Below, piece by piece: positions 11,965 to 20,848 of a DNA stretch of 64,000 bases (its first letter is position 1; each line of letters starts with the position of its first letter). The stretch comes from Calendula officinalis. Its lineage: Eukaryota > Streptophyta > Magnoliopsida > Asterales > Asteraceae. Location of the stretch: contig OY970821.1 in NCBI GenBank assembly GCA_963853835.1, positions 47,694,646 to 47,758,645 of the forward strand, given 5' to 3'. Both the position numbers and the translations under genes were made by a program. The notes below the pieces were generated by a model. That model saw nothing but the letters and a program-made list of their open reading frames with translations. It searched no databases and was not told the DNA's origin.

Positions 11965-12804
11965 GTTGTGTGAAGGCTAGGGCTCATAACACCTATGAAC
12001 CCTAGATCTATAGCAGCCATTTTGAGAGCATTTTGGTCGGTTTATGGAGCTAAGGAACTCAAATCTTCACCATATTGAAGGATTCAAGCATCAAGGAAAA
12101 TAATTCTTGATCATCTTGCTTAGTTACCTTGATTTTGAGCTTAGTATGGGTAACAATGGTGGTTTTGGGAACCAACCATGTCATCTTTGGGGACGATGAA
12201 CTATCATGAGTGTAAAACACTCCTTGTGGACTTGTAATCAATGTGTACAAGTTAGATTTGGGATTGATGATGGAAAATCTTGAACTAGGGTTTGAGATTT
12301 CACCAAGTTGTATGAACTTGGTGGTTGGGAATGTTTGGGTGGATTAATTAGCAGCTAGTTATGGATTATAACTAGGTTTTGTGATGATATTGATGTTAGG
12401 TCAAGAAGACCTTGTGATTGGAAGTACTTCCTTCATTTCGAAGTAAGGATTGTGTTTTTGAACACAAGTGTTGGATAGCATTGCTAAGGTGAGTACATGT
12501 GATCTTTCTGAGTACATAGTAAACCATGTTTTAATGGTGAAATGATTTTTAGAGTCTTTATTAGATAACTGTTTATAATAAAGAAAAGATTGAATTGATA
12601 GAGTGTGAATTGAATTGAATTGTAAATTGATTTGTTTAGTTACCACTAGTATGGTATGAGTTGTGATATGGGGCATTGACCCAAGTTGATGATTTGTTAT
12701 GTGGTAGCTAATCAATTGGATCCTAGACAACCCACACAAGTTGGGGGAGTTAGTGACACCTACTTGGGGCGGTACCACCCTGCGCAAGGGTAGTGTGTCC
12801 AGAA

Positions 12805-12915
12805 ATAGATAACCCGGAAAACGAGGGAGTTTGAGATAACCCGGAAATCGGGGGAGAAATAGTTAACCCGGAAATGGGGGAGTTTACCTAGTTAACCCAT
12901 ATCGGGGGAGTTGAT
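12805..12915. repeat. Short direct repeats in gypsy B 5' LTR
   Basis: Four units close to ATAACCCGGAAATCGGGGGAG with variable spacing. A matching array is at 30918-31022 in the 3' LTR, and an inverted-orientation relative is at 62875-62975 in the LTR at the right window edge. Confidence 0.75.
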
Positions 12916-13337
12916 TCGGGGAGGCCCGTTACGTATGTGATTGGCTTATGGCAAGCCTTAGAGTATGATTGCCTATGTGCAATTTGAAAATTATTTAATT
13001 ATTATTTTATTGCAAACATTTTTCTAACCGGGTCTAAAACCCATGTTTCTCACGAGACAATCTTGTCTCACGTACTATGTTTATTTTGGCGATGTACTCA
13101 GGTTCGGGAGCTAAGGATTAGGTGGCCCGTAGTGATAACATTGGATGATTAAGCTCGGTGGACTTATTTAATTCCCTAGACTAGTTTTGATATATATGTG
13201 TAACACCGGTTTTTGGTACTCCTTAATTATTCCAAATGTTTTACTTAAACTATGTTTTGGATATTATGGATTTTTAGTATTAAACTTGTTTATTTGAAAA
13301 GTTTAAATTGTTTTGAATAATTGGTCTGTTACAAATT

Positions 13338-13348
13338 CGTATCAGAGC
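13338..13348 (+). other. Primer-binding site of gypsy B (mutated)
   Basis: CGTATCAGAGC begins five bases after the 5' LTR end. It matches the initiator-tRNA-Met site TGGTATCAGAGC except at its first bases, consistent with an old, inactive copy. Confidence 0.7.
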
Positions 13349-13557
13349 TTTAGTCTAACTGAATTAGGTTGATTTACCCACCCTAGACTTAGACTTTGCT
13401 TTTGGGACATTATGTTCTATAGGAAGTTAGGTTGACCTTTAAGAGTTAGGGTTGACCATAAAGGGAATTATTTTGAATCGAGCTTTCCTTATGTTTTATC
13501 TTGACTATTTAGTCAACTTATTGGATTCTAATTGGTTTGATATCTTATTATAGTAAG

Positions 13558-14760
13558 ATGGCTAGAACGAGAAGTGGTCGAGCCTTGATGGATGGAGAAC
13601 AAGCTTCGAATGTGAATCAAGATAGGAATGGATTGGCCAATTTGGGTATCGGGAATAACCATACTCCGGTAACAATGGAGGTAATTCAATCCATGCTCAC
13701 TAACATGAGAAATGTGATGCAACAATATGTTAACCGGATCATAAATGATCGGTTGAACCTTGGTGATGATGAAAGGGAGGAAGAGGAACGTCGTGATGAC
13801 GAGGAGAGGGAGGAAAGTGAAGATTCCCCACCTCCCACATGGACTAAGTCAACGGACACTAGTGTCCCGACCGAGAAGTCCTCTAATGAGGAAAGTTGTG
13901 AAGAAAGGAAGATTGAACGTGAAGGATGTTCCTACAAAACATTCCTTGCATGTCGAACCGATTTCTATCTCGGGAGTACGGAACCGAAAGTAACCATTCG
14001 TTGGATTCGAGAGACAGAGCATGTGCTTGAGAGTAGCATGTGCTTGAGAGTAGCATGTGCTTGAGAGTAGCAAGTGCAAAGAAGAAGATATGGTGACTTA
14101 TGCCTCACGTTTGTTTAAAGATGATGCTCTTACGTGGTGGGACACCGTGTCTGAGACTTTGGGAAAGAAAGCCGTTTACAAAATGTCGTGGGATGAGTTC
14201 ACTAGGAGACTCAAAGAGAAGTTTTGTCCCAAAAGGGAGTTGGAGGAGTTGTTGGAAGAGTTCTTGCACTTCAAGAAAGGCAATTTGACCTTGGATGAGT
14301 ATACCAAGAAATTCACGGGATACCTCCCGTTTGTGTCAAGTACCTACCCCACCGAACATAGTCGTGTGGTTCGGTTTGCTAATGGGTTGCCATGGGAGTA
14401 TGAGCTAGAGGTGAAAAGGACAACTACCCTTGATGAGGCGATCAATGTCGCCCGAAGTGTTGAGAAGGTTAGTAAAAGAAGAATTCAAGAGAGGTGGGTT
14501 GGTAATGAAAAGAGGAAATTTGAAAGTTTTTTGGGACCATCAAAGAAAAGCAAGTTTGCCCCGAGCGAGTCAAACTAAGGTAGTGTTGGTGGTTGTAGGA
14601 AGTGTGGTAGGGACCACAAAGGTGAATGCAAGGCGGTTTCAAATGGTTGCTACAAGTGCGGGCGATTTGGCCACAAGGCTAAAGATTGCAAGGTGAAAAG
14701 CCTTGATGAGGTGGAGTGTTTCTCATGTCATGAGAAATGGCATTATAGTAATGTTTGCCC
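13558..14760 (+). pseudogene. Gag of gypsy B
   Basis: The likely start is the ATG at 13558 (MARTRSGR). Blocks follow in this order: an acidic linker, the gag core (VTIRWIRETEHVLESS, then ASRLFKDDALTWWDT, WDEFTRRLKEKFCPKR and FLHFKKGNLTLDEYTKKF), and CCHC knuckles (CYKCGRFGHKAKDC and CFSCHEKWHYSNVC). A 17-bp unit repeated three times at 14021-14071 adds 34 bp and breaks the frame. A stop at 14576-14578 and a further frame change precede the knuckles. The gag is dead but well recognisable. Confidence 0.88.
14021..14071 (+). repeat. 17-bp tandem triplication inside gypsy B gag
   Basis: ATGTGCTTGAGAGTAGC occurs three times head to tail with no mismatches. The gag of related elements at this point has a single unit, so two units (34 bp) were gained, causing a frameshift. 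Confidence 0.92.
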
Positions 14761-17657
14761 AAAGAAGGGAACCGAAACGTTGGTGTCAACCGCTCACAAG
14801 AAACCAGAGCCGTTGAAGGTCAAAGGGCGTGCCTTCCAACTCACGCGTGAAGAAGCCAAGGAGACTCATGATATCGTCTCAGGTACCTTATTCATAAACT
14901 CCATACCCACTTATGTATTGATTGATTCGGGATCTACTTATTCTTTCATGTCTCATGAATTTGGTGCTAAGTTTAAGGTTCCACTAGTGTTACTTGATGA
15001 TTCGTATGAGATAGAAGTAGCCGATGGGAAAACCTCCATGGTTCAACACATCTATAGAGATTGTGAATTAGAAATCGATAGTAAGAAGTTTAAGGTCGAT
15101 TTGATGCCTATGGGGATTAAGGCTTTTGTTGTAATTATTGGGATGGATTGGTTGGGAATCCACCAAGCCAAGATTTTGTGTGGAAAGAAGTTAGTGTCGA
15201 TTAAGTCACCCGAAAATGAGAAGGTGTAATCTATGGGGAAAAGAGGCATCATATGCCAAACTTGTTAACCGTCATTAAAGAAAGAAAGTGTTTATCAAAA
15301 GGATGTTCATCATTTATAGCTTATGTCCTAGATGGAAGAAAAGAAAAAAAGACGGTTGAAAATGTGAAGATTATTCGGGATTTTCCCGAAGTATTTCCCG
15401 ATGACTTACCCGGTCTACCACCGAAGAGACAAGTCGAGTTCTGTATTGATTTAGTTCCGGAGGAGACACCGATTTCCCGAGCCCCGTATCACCTAGCTCC
15501 AACCGAAATGAGAGAGTTGATGGCTCATCTCCAAGATTTACTTGATAAAGGTTTCATCCGTCCTAGTTCGTCGCCATGGGGTGCACCAGTTCTTTTTGTA
15601 AAGAAGAAAGATTGTTCGATGAGGATGTGTATTGATTACCGAGAGCTTAAAAGATGACGATTAAGAACCGATATCCTTTGCCAAGGATAGATGATTTTTT
15701 TGATCAACTTCAAGGAGCCGATTACTTCTCCAAGATTGATTTGAGGTCGGGTTACCATCAAGTTCGTGTCAAAGAAGGTGATACCGAGAAGACGGCCTTT
15801 AGAACTCGTTATGGGCATTATGAATTTTTAGTGATGCCATTCGGTTTGACGAATGCCCCGGCTATTTTCATGGATCTCAGGAATAGGGTTTGTAAACCAT
15901 TCCTCGATAAAGTCCTCATCGTGTTCATCGATGATATTCTTATCTTTTTCAAAACCGAAGAAGAACATGAAGAACACTTGAAGCAAACTCTAGAAGTTTT
16001 GAAACGAGAAAAGTTGTATGCAAAATTCTCAAAGTGTGAATTTTGGATGCGAGAAGTTCAATTTCTCGGTCATATAGTATCTCGAAGCGGGATAAAAGTT
16101 GACCCGTCTAAGATCGAAGCGGTAAAGAATTGGGAAGCACCGAAGACTCCAACCGAAGTTAGAAGTTTTCTTGGGTTAGCCGGTTATTGCCGAAGATTTA
16201 TTGAAGATTTTTCCCGAGTGGCGGTCCCACTCACTAGACTAACGAGAAAGGATGTGAAGTTTGATTGGGGGAAAAAGCAAGAGGATACTTTTGCCTTGTT
16301 AAAAGAGAAGTTGTGCAATGCACCGATCCTCACTTTACCCGATGGTATGGAAGATTTCGTGGTGTATAGTGACGCCTCGAATAAAGGTCTCGGTGGTGTT
16401 TTATTGCAAAGAGGTAAAGTGATAGCTTATGCTTCAAGACAATTGAATAACGCGGAAGAGAGGTATACAACTCATGATTTAGAGTTGGCGGCGATTATTT
16501 TTGCCTTGAAGATTTCGAGACGTTACTTGTATGGAACAAGGTGTATATTGTACACGGATCACAAAAGTCTCAAGTATGTGTTTACACAAAAAGACTTGAA
16601 TATGAGACAAAGAAGGTAGATTGAGTTGATTAGTGATTATGATTGTGAAATTGTCTATCATGAAGGGAAGGCTAATGTGGTAGCCGACGCCTTTAGTAGA
16701 AAAGTTTACGAAGAGTCGGTTAAGGCTAAATTGATGCGGATTGAAGTATTATCTAGCTTTATTGAAAGTATAAGAACCACACAAACCGAAGTGATGGGAA
16801 AAGACGAGTATAGACAAGAGAGGTTGGGAAAGAACCAAGTATTTGAAGAAAATGTTCAAGGGTTGAAAACCGTAAATGGTCGGATTTGGGTTCCGAAATT
16901 CGGTGGAAACCGAAAAGTGTTGTTAAATGATGCTCACAAGTCCAAGTACTCGATTCATCCCGGAAGTACAAAGACTTATCTAGACTTGAAAGGAATTTAT
17001 TGGTGGCCGGGGATGAAGTCGAGGGTAGCAAAGTATATTTCAAAGTGTGCCACGTGTGCACAAGTGAAAGCCGAGCACCAAGTGCCTTATGGCGTTGCAC
17101 AATCGTTGCAAGTGCCGGCCGGTAAATGGAAAGATATTACCATGGATTTTATCGTTGGTCTCCCAAAGATGAGTAGAAACCATGATGCCATTTGGGTGAT
17201 TGTTGATAGGTTAACGAAAAGTGTGTTATTCCTAGCTATTCGGGAAACCATAACACTCGAGAAGTTGGCAAAATTGTATGTTGATGAAGTTGTTCGTTTG
17301 CATGGGGTACCATCGCCGATTGTGTCCGATCGGGATGCAAAGTTTACCTCGAGATTTTAGAGGTCACTCCAAGAAGAATTGGTAACTAAGTTGAGATTGA
17401 GCACGGCTTACCATCCACAAACCGATGGTCAAAGTGAAAGGACGATCCAAACGGTCGAAGATATGATCAGATCGTGTGTGATGGATTTTGGTGGTAAATG
17501 GGATGAACATTTACCGTTAGTTGAGTTTTCATATAAAAATAGTTATCACTCGACAAATAAAATGCCATTGTTTGAGGCATTGTATGGGAGAAAATGTAGG
17601 ACGTCTTCTTATTGGTTAGAGGCGGGTGAGACGAAACTCAGGGGTCCAGAGATTGTG
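14761..17657 (+). pseudogene. Gypsy B pol: protease, RT, RNase H, integrase (first part)
   Basis: The protease carries the DSGS motif at about 14924 and ends with IGMDWLG. RT shows FIDDIL at about 15930, with YFSKIDLRSGYHQ and VMPFGLTNAP upstream. RNase H begins at SDASNKGLGG (about 16370). Integrase has a zinc-binding H-H-C-C region (CATCAQVKAEHQ, near 17050) and core residues in TMDFIVGLP, VSDRDAKFTS and TDGQSERT. The frame is broken by stops at 15227, 15655, 16617 and 17358, or shifts nearby. The reading frame ends at the copia-2 insertion (17657) and resumes at 29119. Confidence 0.9.
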
Positions 17658-17754
17658 TGTTAAGGCAAAAAGCCTTACCCCTTTGGATCTTAAGATAACA
17701 AAACAACCTAGACTAGCTTTGATTAATATGTAGAATAACATAGCTAAGTTTAGG

Positions 17755-17845
17755 TCTGATACTGAGTGATCAGTATTAGAACTCAGTATCAGTACTCAGT
17801 ATCAAATAGTGATACTGAGTAGAAGGACTGAGTGATACTCAGTAT
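17755..17845. repeat. Clustered TACTGAG/CTCAGTA words in copia-2 LTR
   Basis: Within 91 bp the words GATACTGAG and CTCAGTATC occur in both orientations about eight times, some overlapping as near-palindromes. The cluster lies about 100 bp upstream of the TATA box, so it is a candidate protein-binding array. The same word is scattered through the rest of the element. Confidence 0.6.
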
Positions 17846-17941
17846 AGTAACGGACTAAGATCAAATCCCTTGATCTTAGTCATTTTCCTTGCTTAGTCCT
17901 TCGGTTACTCCTTTGCTCATTATGTAAGATCTCTATAACAT

Positions 17942-17949
17942 TATAAATA
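17942..17949 (+). promoter_or_regulatory. TATA box of copia-2 5' LTR
   Basis: TATAAATA 285 bp into the LTR, upstream of a CA-rich stretch that is a plausible start region. The 3' LTR has the same sequence at 28907-28914. Confidence 0.65.
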
Positions 17950-18155
17950 GAGATCATCTTGCAAAGGAGTACTCACCAATTTACTTTACACATTCACATC
18001 TTTTGTAATTGATCAGTGGTCTTGTTATTCCGCAACAAGCCACACTTAGTGGATTTATACATTGACCATATTCTTGTGTTATCACTCTAATATTTCTCTA
18101 AGTATAATATTCTATCAATTAACATTATAAACCAGGGTTGTTGTGACCTAACAAC

Positions 18156-18167
18156 TGGTATCAGAGC
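18156..18167 (+). other. Primer-binding site of copia-2
   Basis: TGGTATCAGAGC, complementary to initiator tRNA-Met, two bases after the 5' LTR. The gag ATG follows 84 bp downstream. Confidence 0.92.
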
Positions 18168-18251
18168 AGGCTAAATAATCTTATATTTAGTCGATCTATA
18201 ACCCTGGCAGTCATTTCCTACATCTATCCCTCCAACACTCAAAAATCCAAA

Positions 18252-20825
18252 ATGTCTACAATTATTGCACCAGTTATGTCTGGAAAGGGAGTACCCATCT
18301 TTGATGGAAAAGACTTCCATCAATGGAAGCTCAAAGCTCAGTGGTATCTTGAATCTATTCATCATGAGATGCTCACTGTGCTAAATGATGGTCCCATCAT
18401 TCCACAAACTGTGGAACCGGTTGCTGCTACTGATGATACTCCTGAGGGCATAAGATCTGTACCTAAACTAAAGCACAACTGGACTGACACTGACCGTCAG
18501 TTGTATGCTTTAGACTCCAGAGCTAAAGGAGTGATTGGTAATGCTGTTACAAAAGAGATACTTAATGCAATTATGAAATTGCCAACAGCAAAGGCTATGT
18601 GGGATAGCCTATCAGTCACTTATGAAGGTACAGCAAAGGTGAAGTTGCAAAGAAAAAGCAACATGAGAAGGGAATATGAAAATTTCTTTTCAACTCCAAA
18701 TGAAGACATCACCACTCTCTATAACAGGTTCAATACTGTTATCCATGATTTAATCAGTGTAGGCATTGTGAAAGAGGAAGGAGAGCTTGTTCAAAAGTTT
18801 CTGGATAGCCTTCCTCAACAATTTCTTGACATGACAAACTCTGTCAATGCTGCTAACAACATTGAGTCATACACTCTTCAAACTTTTTATGGTTTAATGC
18901 TGAATCATGAGGAGAATAATGCTGCAAGACTGATCAACTGGAAGAAAACTGACAAGTCTTCCACTGGTATGGCTCTAGTTGTGCAACAGGCTTATACTGT
19001 GACTGAGCCAGAAGAACCAGAAGTTGATCTTGCTGATGCTGAGGCAGAAGAACTTGAAACTCAAATGGCTCTCATGTCTATGAAGCTGGATCAGTTGAAG
19101 AAGAAGAGGCTTGGTGTTAGCTCTTCTAATACTGACCCTAGATCAGGTCTGTGCTATAGGTGTGGAAAGCCTGGACATATTGCTGCAAATTGTCATACTA
19201 AGTCTTCTGAGACTGACCAAAATGACAAGATTGCATACCGAGCAAAAAGATATAGAGACAAATATGTCAAGCTGAAGAATTGGAGCAAGGGAAAGAGGGC
19301 CGAAGGAAATGGAGCACCTCATCAAGCACTTTACTCAGAAGCCTGGATGGATGAAGAGTTAAGTGATGATGAAGAGGAGATTGAAAATAAAGCCTTTATG
19401 GCTTTCACTGAAGATGATTTGAAGAGTTCCTTTGAAAAGGATATCAAAGAGGCTGAGAGGATGAGTGTCCATACTGATTGGGATTCCACTCAGTTGTACA
19501 AGGTAAGTTCCTTTCAAACTTATTCAGTGAATGAAAAAACCAAGATTTTTGAGTATATGCTTGTTGATCTTAAAACTTCTGTACAAAAAGAAAAAGCTTT
19601 AAAATTAACAATTAAAGAACTTGAAAGGGTAAATAATGAAAACTTGGATAAACTAGCAAAATATAAAGATTTAGAACTAAATTTTTCAGATTTAAAAGAC
19701 ATTAACCAAAGATTAGCTGATAAAGCTCATTTACACAAACTTGAAAAAGAGAAATTTGAAAAACAGTGTAAATCTTGGGGAAATGCTTCAATAAAATTAA
19801 ATAAATGTTTAAATGAACAATTTCCAGAAAATGTGAGGGCTGCACTTGGTGTTGATCCTCAATTTAAAAGCAGGAACAATTTTGCTGATTTATTTGAAGA
19901 GTTTTCTACTATGAACCCTATTAATTTTGTAAAAGCTAAAACTTTATGTGAAGTTGGATGTCAAACTGAGTCAGATGATGAAGAAAATGAAATTTTAGAA
20001 AAACCTATTGGTCCTTCCATCTGCTCAAAGTGCTATACTGAGCTACAAGAACTCAGTATTGAATTTCAAATAACAGAAATTTCTGATACCGAGCTACCAA
20101 TAGTTCAGTATGACACTTCTGCTGTTCCACCTTTTGAATTATTATTTAATACAACAACTTTTGAATTATATAATGATAATAAAACAACTTCTATCTCACA
20201 TGTTTCATCAAATACAGAAGTTGCAGGAACAGAAACATCAAATACTGAGACATCTAAAGTACCTATTAAAGTTGTTCCTTCAAAACATGATAAACAAAAG
20301 ACAACTTCAACTAGGTCTTTGGTTGGCAAAAACAAGAAGTCTACCACTAATAAAATTAGAAAGACTTCTCTGCCAAATAAAAATAAACAACCAGATCATC
20401 CATCTCCTAAACCAGTTAAAAACAATATTAATACATCTATTAGAAATAACAAAATTAATGTTTTAAAAACACTTGGTGATCAGGTCAAATCTTTAAGTAA
20501 ACAATTTGCAAAACTCGTTCATACTGACCTACCAAAAGTGAAACATTTTTCTAAAATACCATATGAAAATATGTTTAGAAATAGACCTAGGAAATGTTAT
20601 AGATGTCATCATACTGGTCATAAGGGAGATGAATGCTGGACTGATCTCTCAAGTCCTAGGTACTCAGTACCAAAGAAAAGGAGAGAAACTAAGTCAGTAT
20701 CACCAAAGAAAACTTCTAAAGTTACCCCTGAAGTGATACCGACCTCTTCACATAAAGAGATCAAGTCAAATTGTGTTTATCCCACCAAAGGTCCCATTCA
20801 AAAATGGGTTCCTAAAAGGAACTAA
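18252..20825 (+). CDS. gag: Copia-2 Gag, intact, 857 aa
   Basis: Structural nucleocapsid protein of the virus-like particle. The first ATG after the primer site starts a single open frame. The N-terminal part (about 1-260) has the capsid-like fold region typical of plant copia gag (IFDGKDFHQWKLKAQWYLE, LPQQFLDMTNS). A first zinc knuckle, CYRCGKPGHIAANC, lies near residue 301, and a Lys/Glu-rich coiled coil near 435-515. A second knuckle, CYRCHHTGHKGDEC, lies near residue 782. The length is unusually large for copia gag because of the C-terminal extension between the knuckles. The stop at 20823 lies 8 nt inside the region where the pol frame is already open, but pol has no ATG. A strong splice-donor consensus sits after codon 417 (19503). 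Confidence 0.92.
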   Translation: MSTIIAPVMSGKGVPIFDGKDFHQWKLKAQWYLESIHHEMLTVLNDGPIIPQTVEPVAATDDTPEGIRSVPKLKHNWTDTDRQLYALDSRAKGVIGNAVTKEILNAIMKLPTAKAMWDSLSVTYEGTAKVKLQRKSNMRREYENFFSTPNEDITTLYNRFNTVIHDLISVGIVKEEGELVQKFLDSLPQQFLDMTNSVNAANNIESYTLQTFYGLMLNHEENNAARLINWKKTDKSSTGMALVVQQAYTVTEPEEPEVDLADAEAEELETQMALMSMKLDQLKKKRLGVSSSNTDPRSGLCYRCGKPGHIAANCHTKSSETDQNDKIAYRAKRYRDKYVKLKNWSKGKRAEGNGAPHQALYSEAWMDEELSDDEEEIENKAFMAFTEDDLKSSFEKDIKEAERMSVHTDWDSTQLYKVSSFQTYSVNEKTKIFEYMLVDLKTSVQKEKALKLTIKELERVNNENLDKLAKYKDLELNFSDLKDINQRLADKAHLHKLEKEKFEKQCKSWGNASIKLNKCLNEQFPENVRAALGVDPQFKSRNNFADLFEEFSTMNPINFVKAKTLCEVGCQTESDDEENEILEKPIGPSICSKCYTELQELSIEFQITEISDTELPIVQYDTSAVPPFELLFNTTTFELYNDNKTTSISHVSSNTEVAGTETSNTETSKVPIKVVPSKHDKQKTTSTRSLVGKNKKSTTNKIRKTSLPNKNKQPDHPSPKPVKNNINTSIRNNKINVLKTLGDQVKSLSKQFAKLVHTDLPKVKHFSKIPYENMFRNRPRKCYRCHHTGHKGDECWTDLSSPRYSVPKKRRETKSVSPKKTSKVTPEVIPTSSHKEIKSNCVYPTKGPIQKWVPKRN

Positions 20826-20848
20826 TTCTTATTTTGTGTCTTGTGCAG
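19503..20848 (+). other. Putative intron joining copia-2 gag to pol in frame
   Basis: The donor is AAG|GTAAGT at 19503. The acceptor is TTGTGCAG|GG at 20848, preceded by a pyrimidine-rich stretch and a CTAAT branch-site-like motif at 20822-20826 that includes the gag stop codon. The donor lies exactly after a gag codon, and the acceptor exactly before a pol codon (GDRKWYLDSG), so splicing would fuse gag residues 1-417 to protease in frame. The sites are conserved in copia-3 (40455-41800, same 1346 nt length) and copia-1 (6870-8181). No transcript evidence is available here; the splicing is inference. Confidence 0.5.

Larger units (their letters stand above)
11567..13333 (+). repeat. 5' LTR of gypsy B
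   Basis: 1767 bp, TGTAACAACCG...CTGTTACA. From left to right it holds a GC-rich block with CTCGCGGCGCGAG palindromes (11762-11942), a TATA box (11957-11964), a transcribed part, a short array of AACCCGGAAA-CGGGGGAG units (12805-12915), and a CTCACGAGAC...GTCTCACG palindrome (13049-13074). The 3' LTR has the same organisation. Confidence 0.92.
17658..18153 (+). repeat. 5' LTR of copia-2
   Basis: 496 bp from TGTTAAGGCAAAAAGCC to GTGACCTAACA. It contains a dense cluster of TACTGAG and CTCAGTA words at 17755-17845 and a TATA box at 17942-17949. It appears identical to the 3' LTR at 28623-29118. Confidence 0.95.

Noticed and set aside
11645..12020. Overlapping GC-rich Arg/Ala/Ser frames on both strands
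   Set aside because: They arise from the palindromic CpG block of the gypsy B LTR; the same happens at 29766-30171.
12401..12787. 128-codon minus-strand frame
   Set aside because: It lies wholly inside the gypsy B LTR and recurs, broken, in the 3' LTR (30684-30896).
20816..20833. Classical minus-one frameshift between gag and pol
   Set aside because: The frames overlap by only about 8-10 nt and no clear slippery heptamer plus structure is visible. It remains possible but is less supported than splicing.
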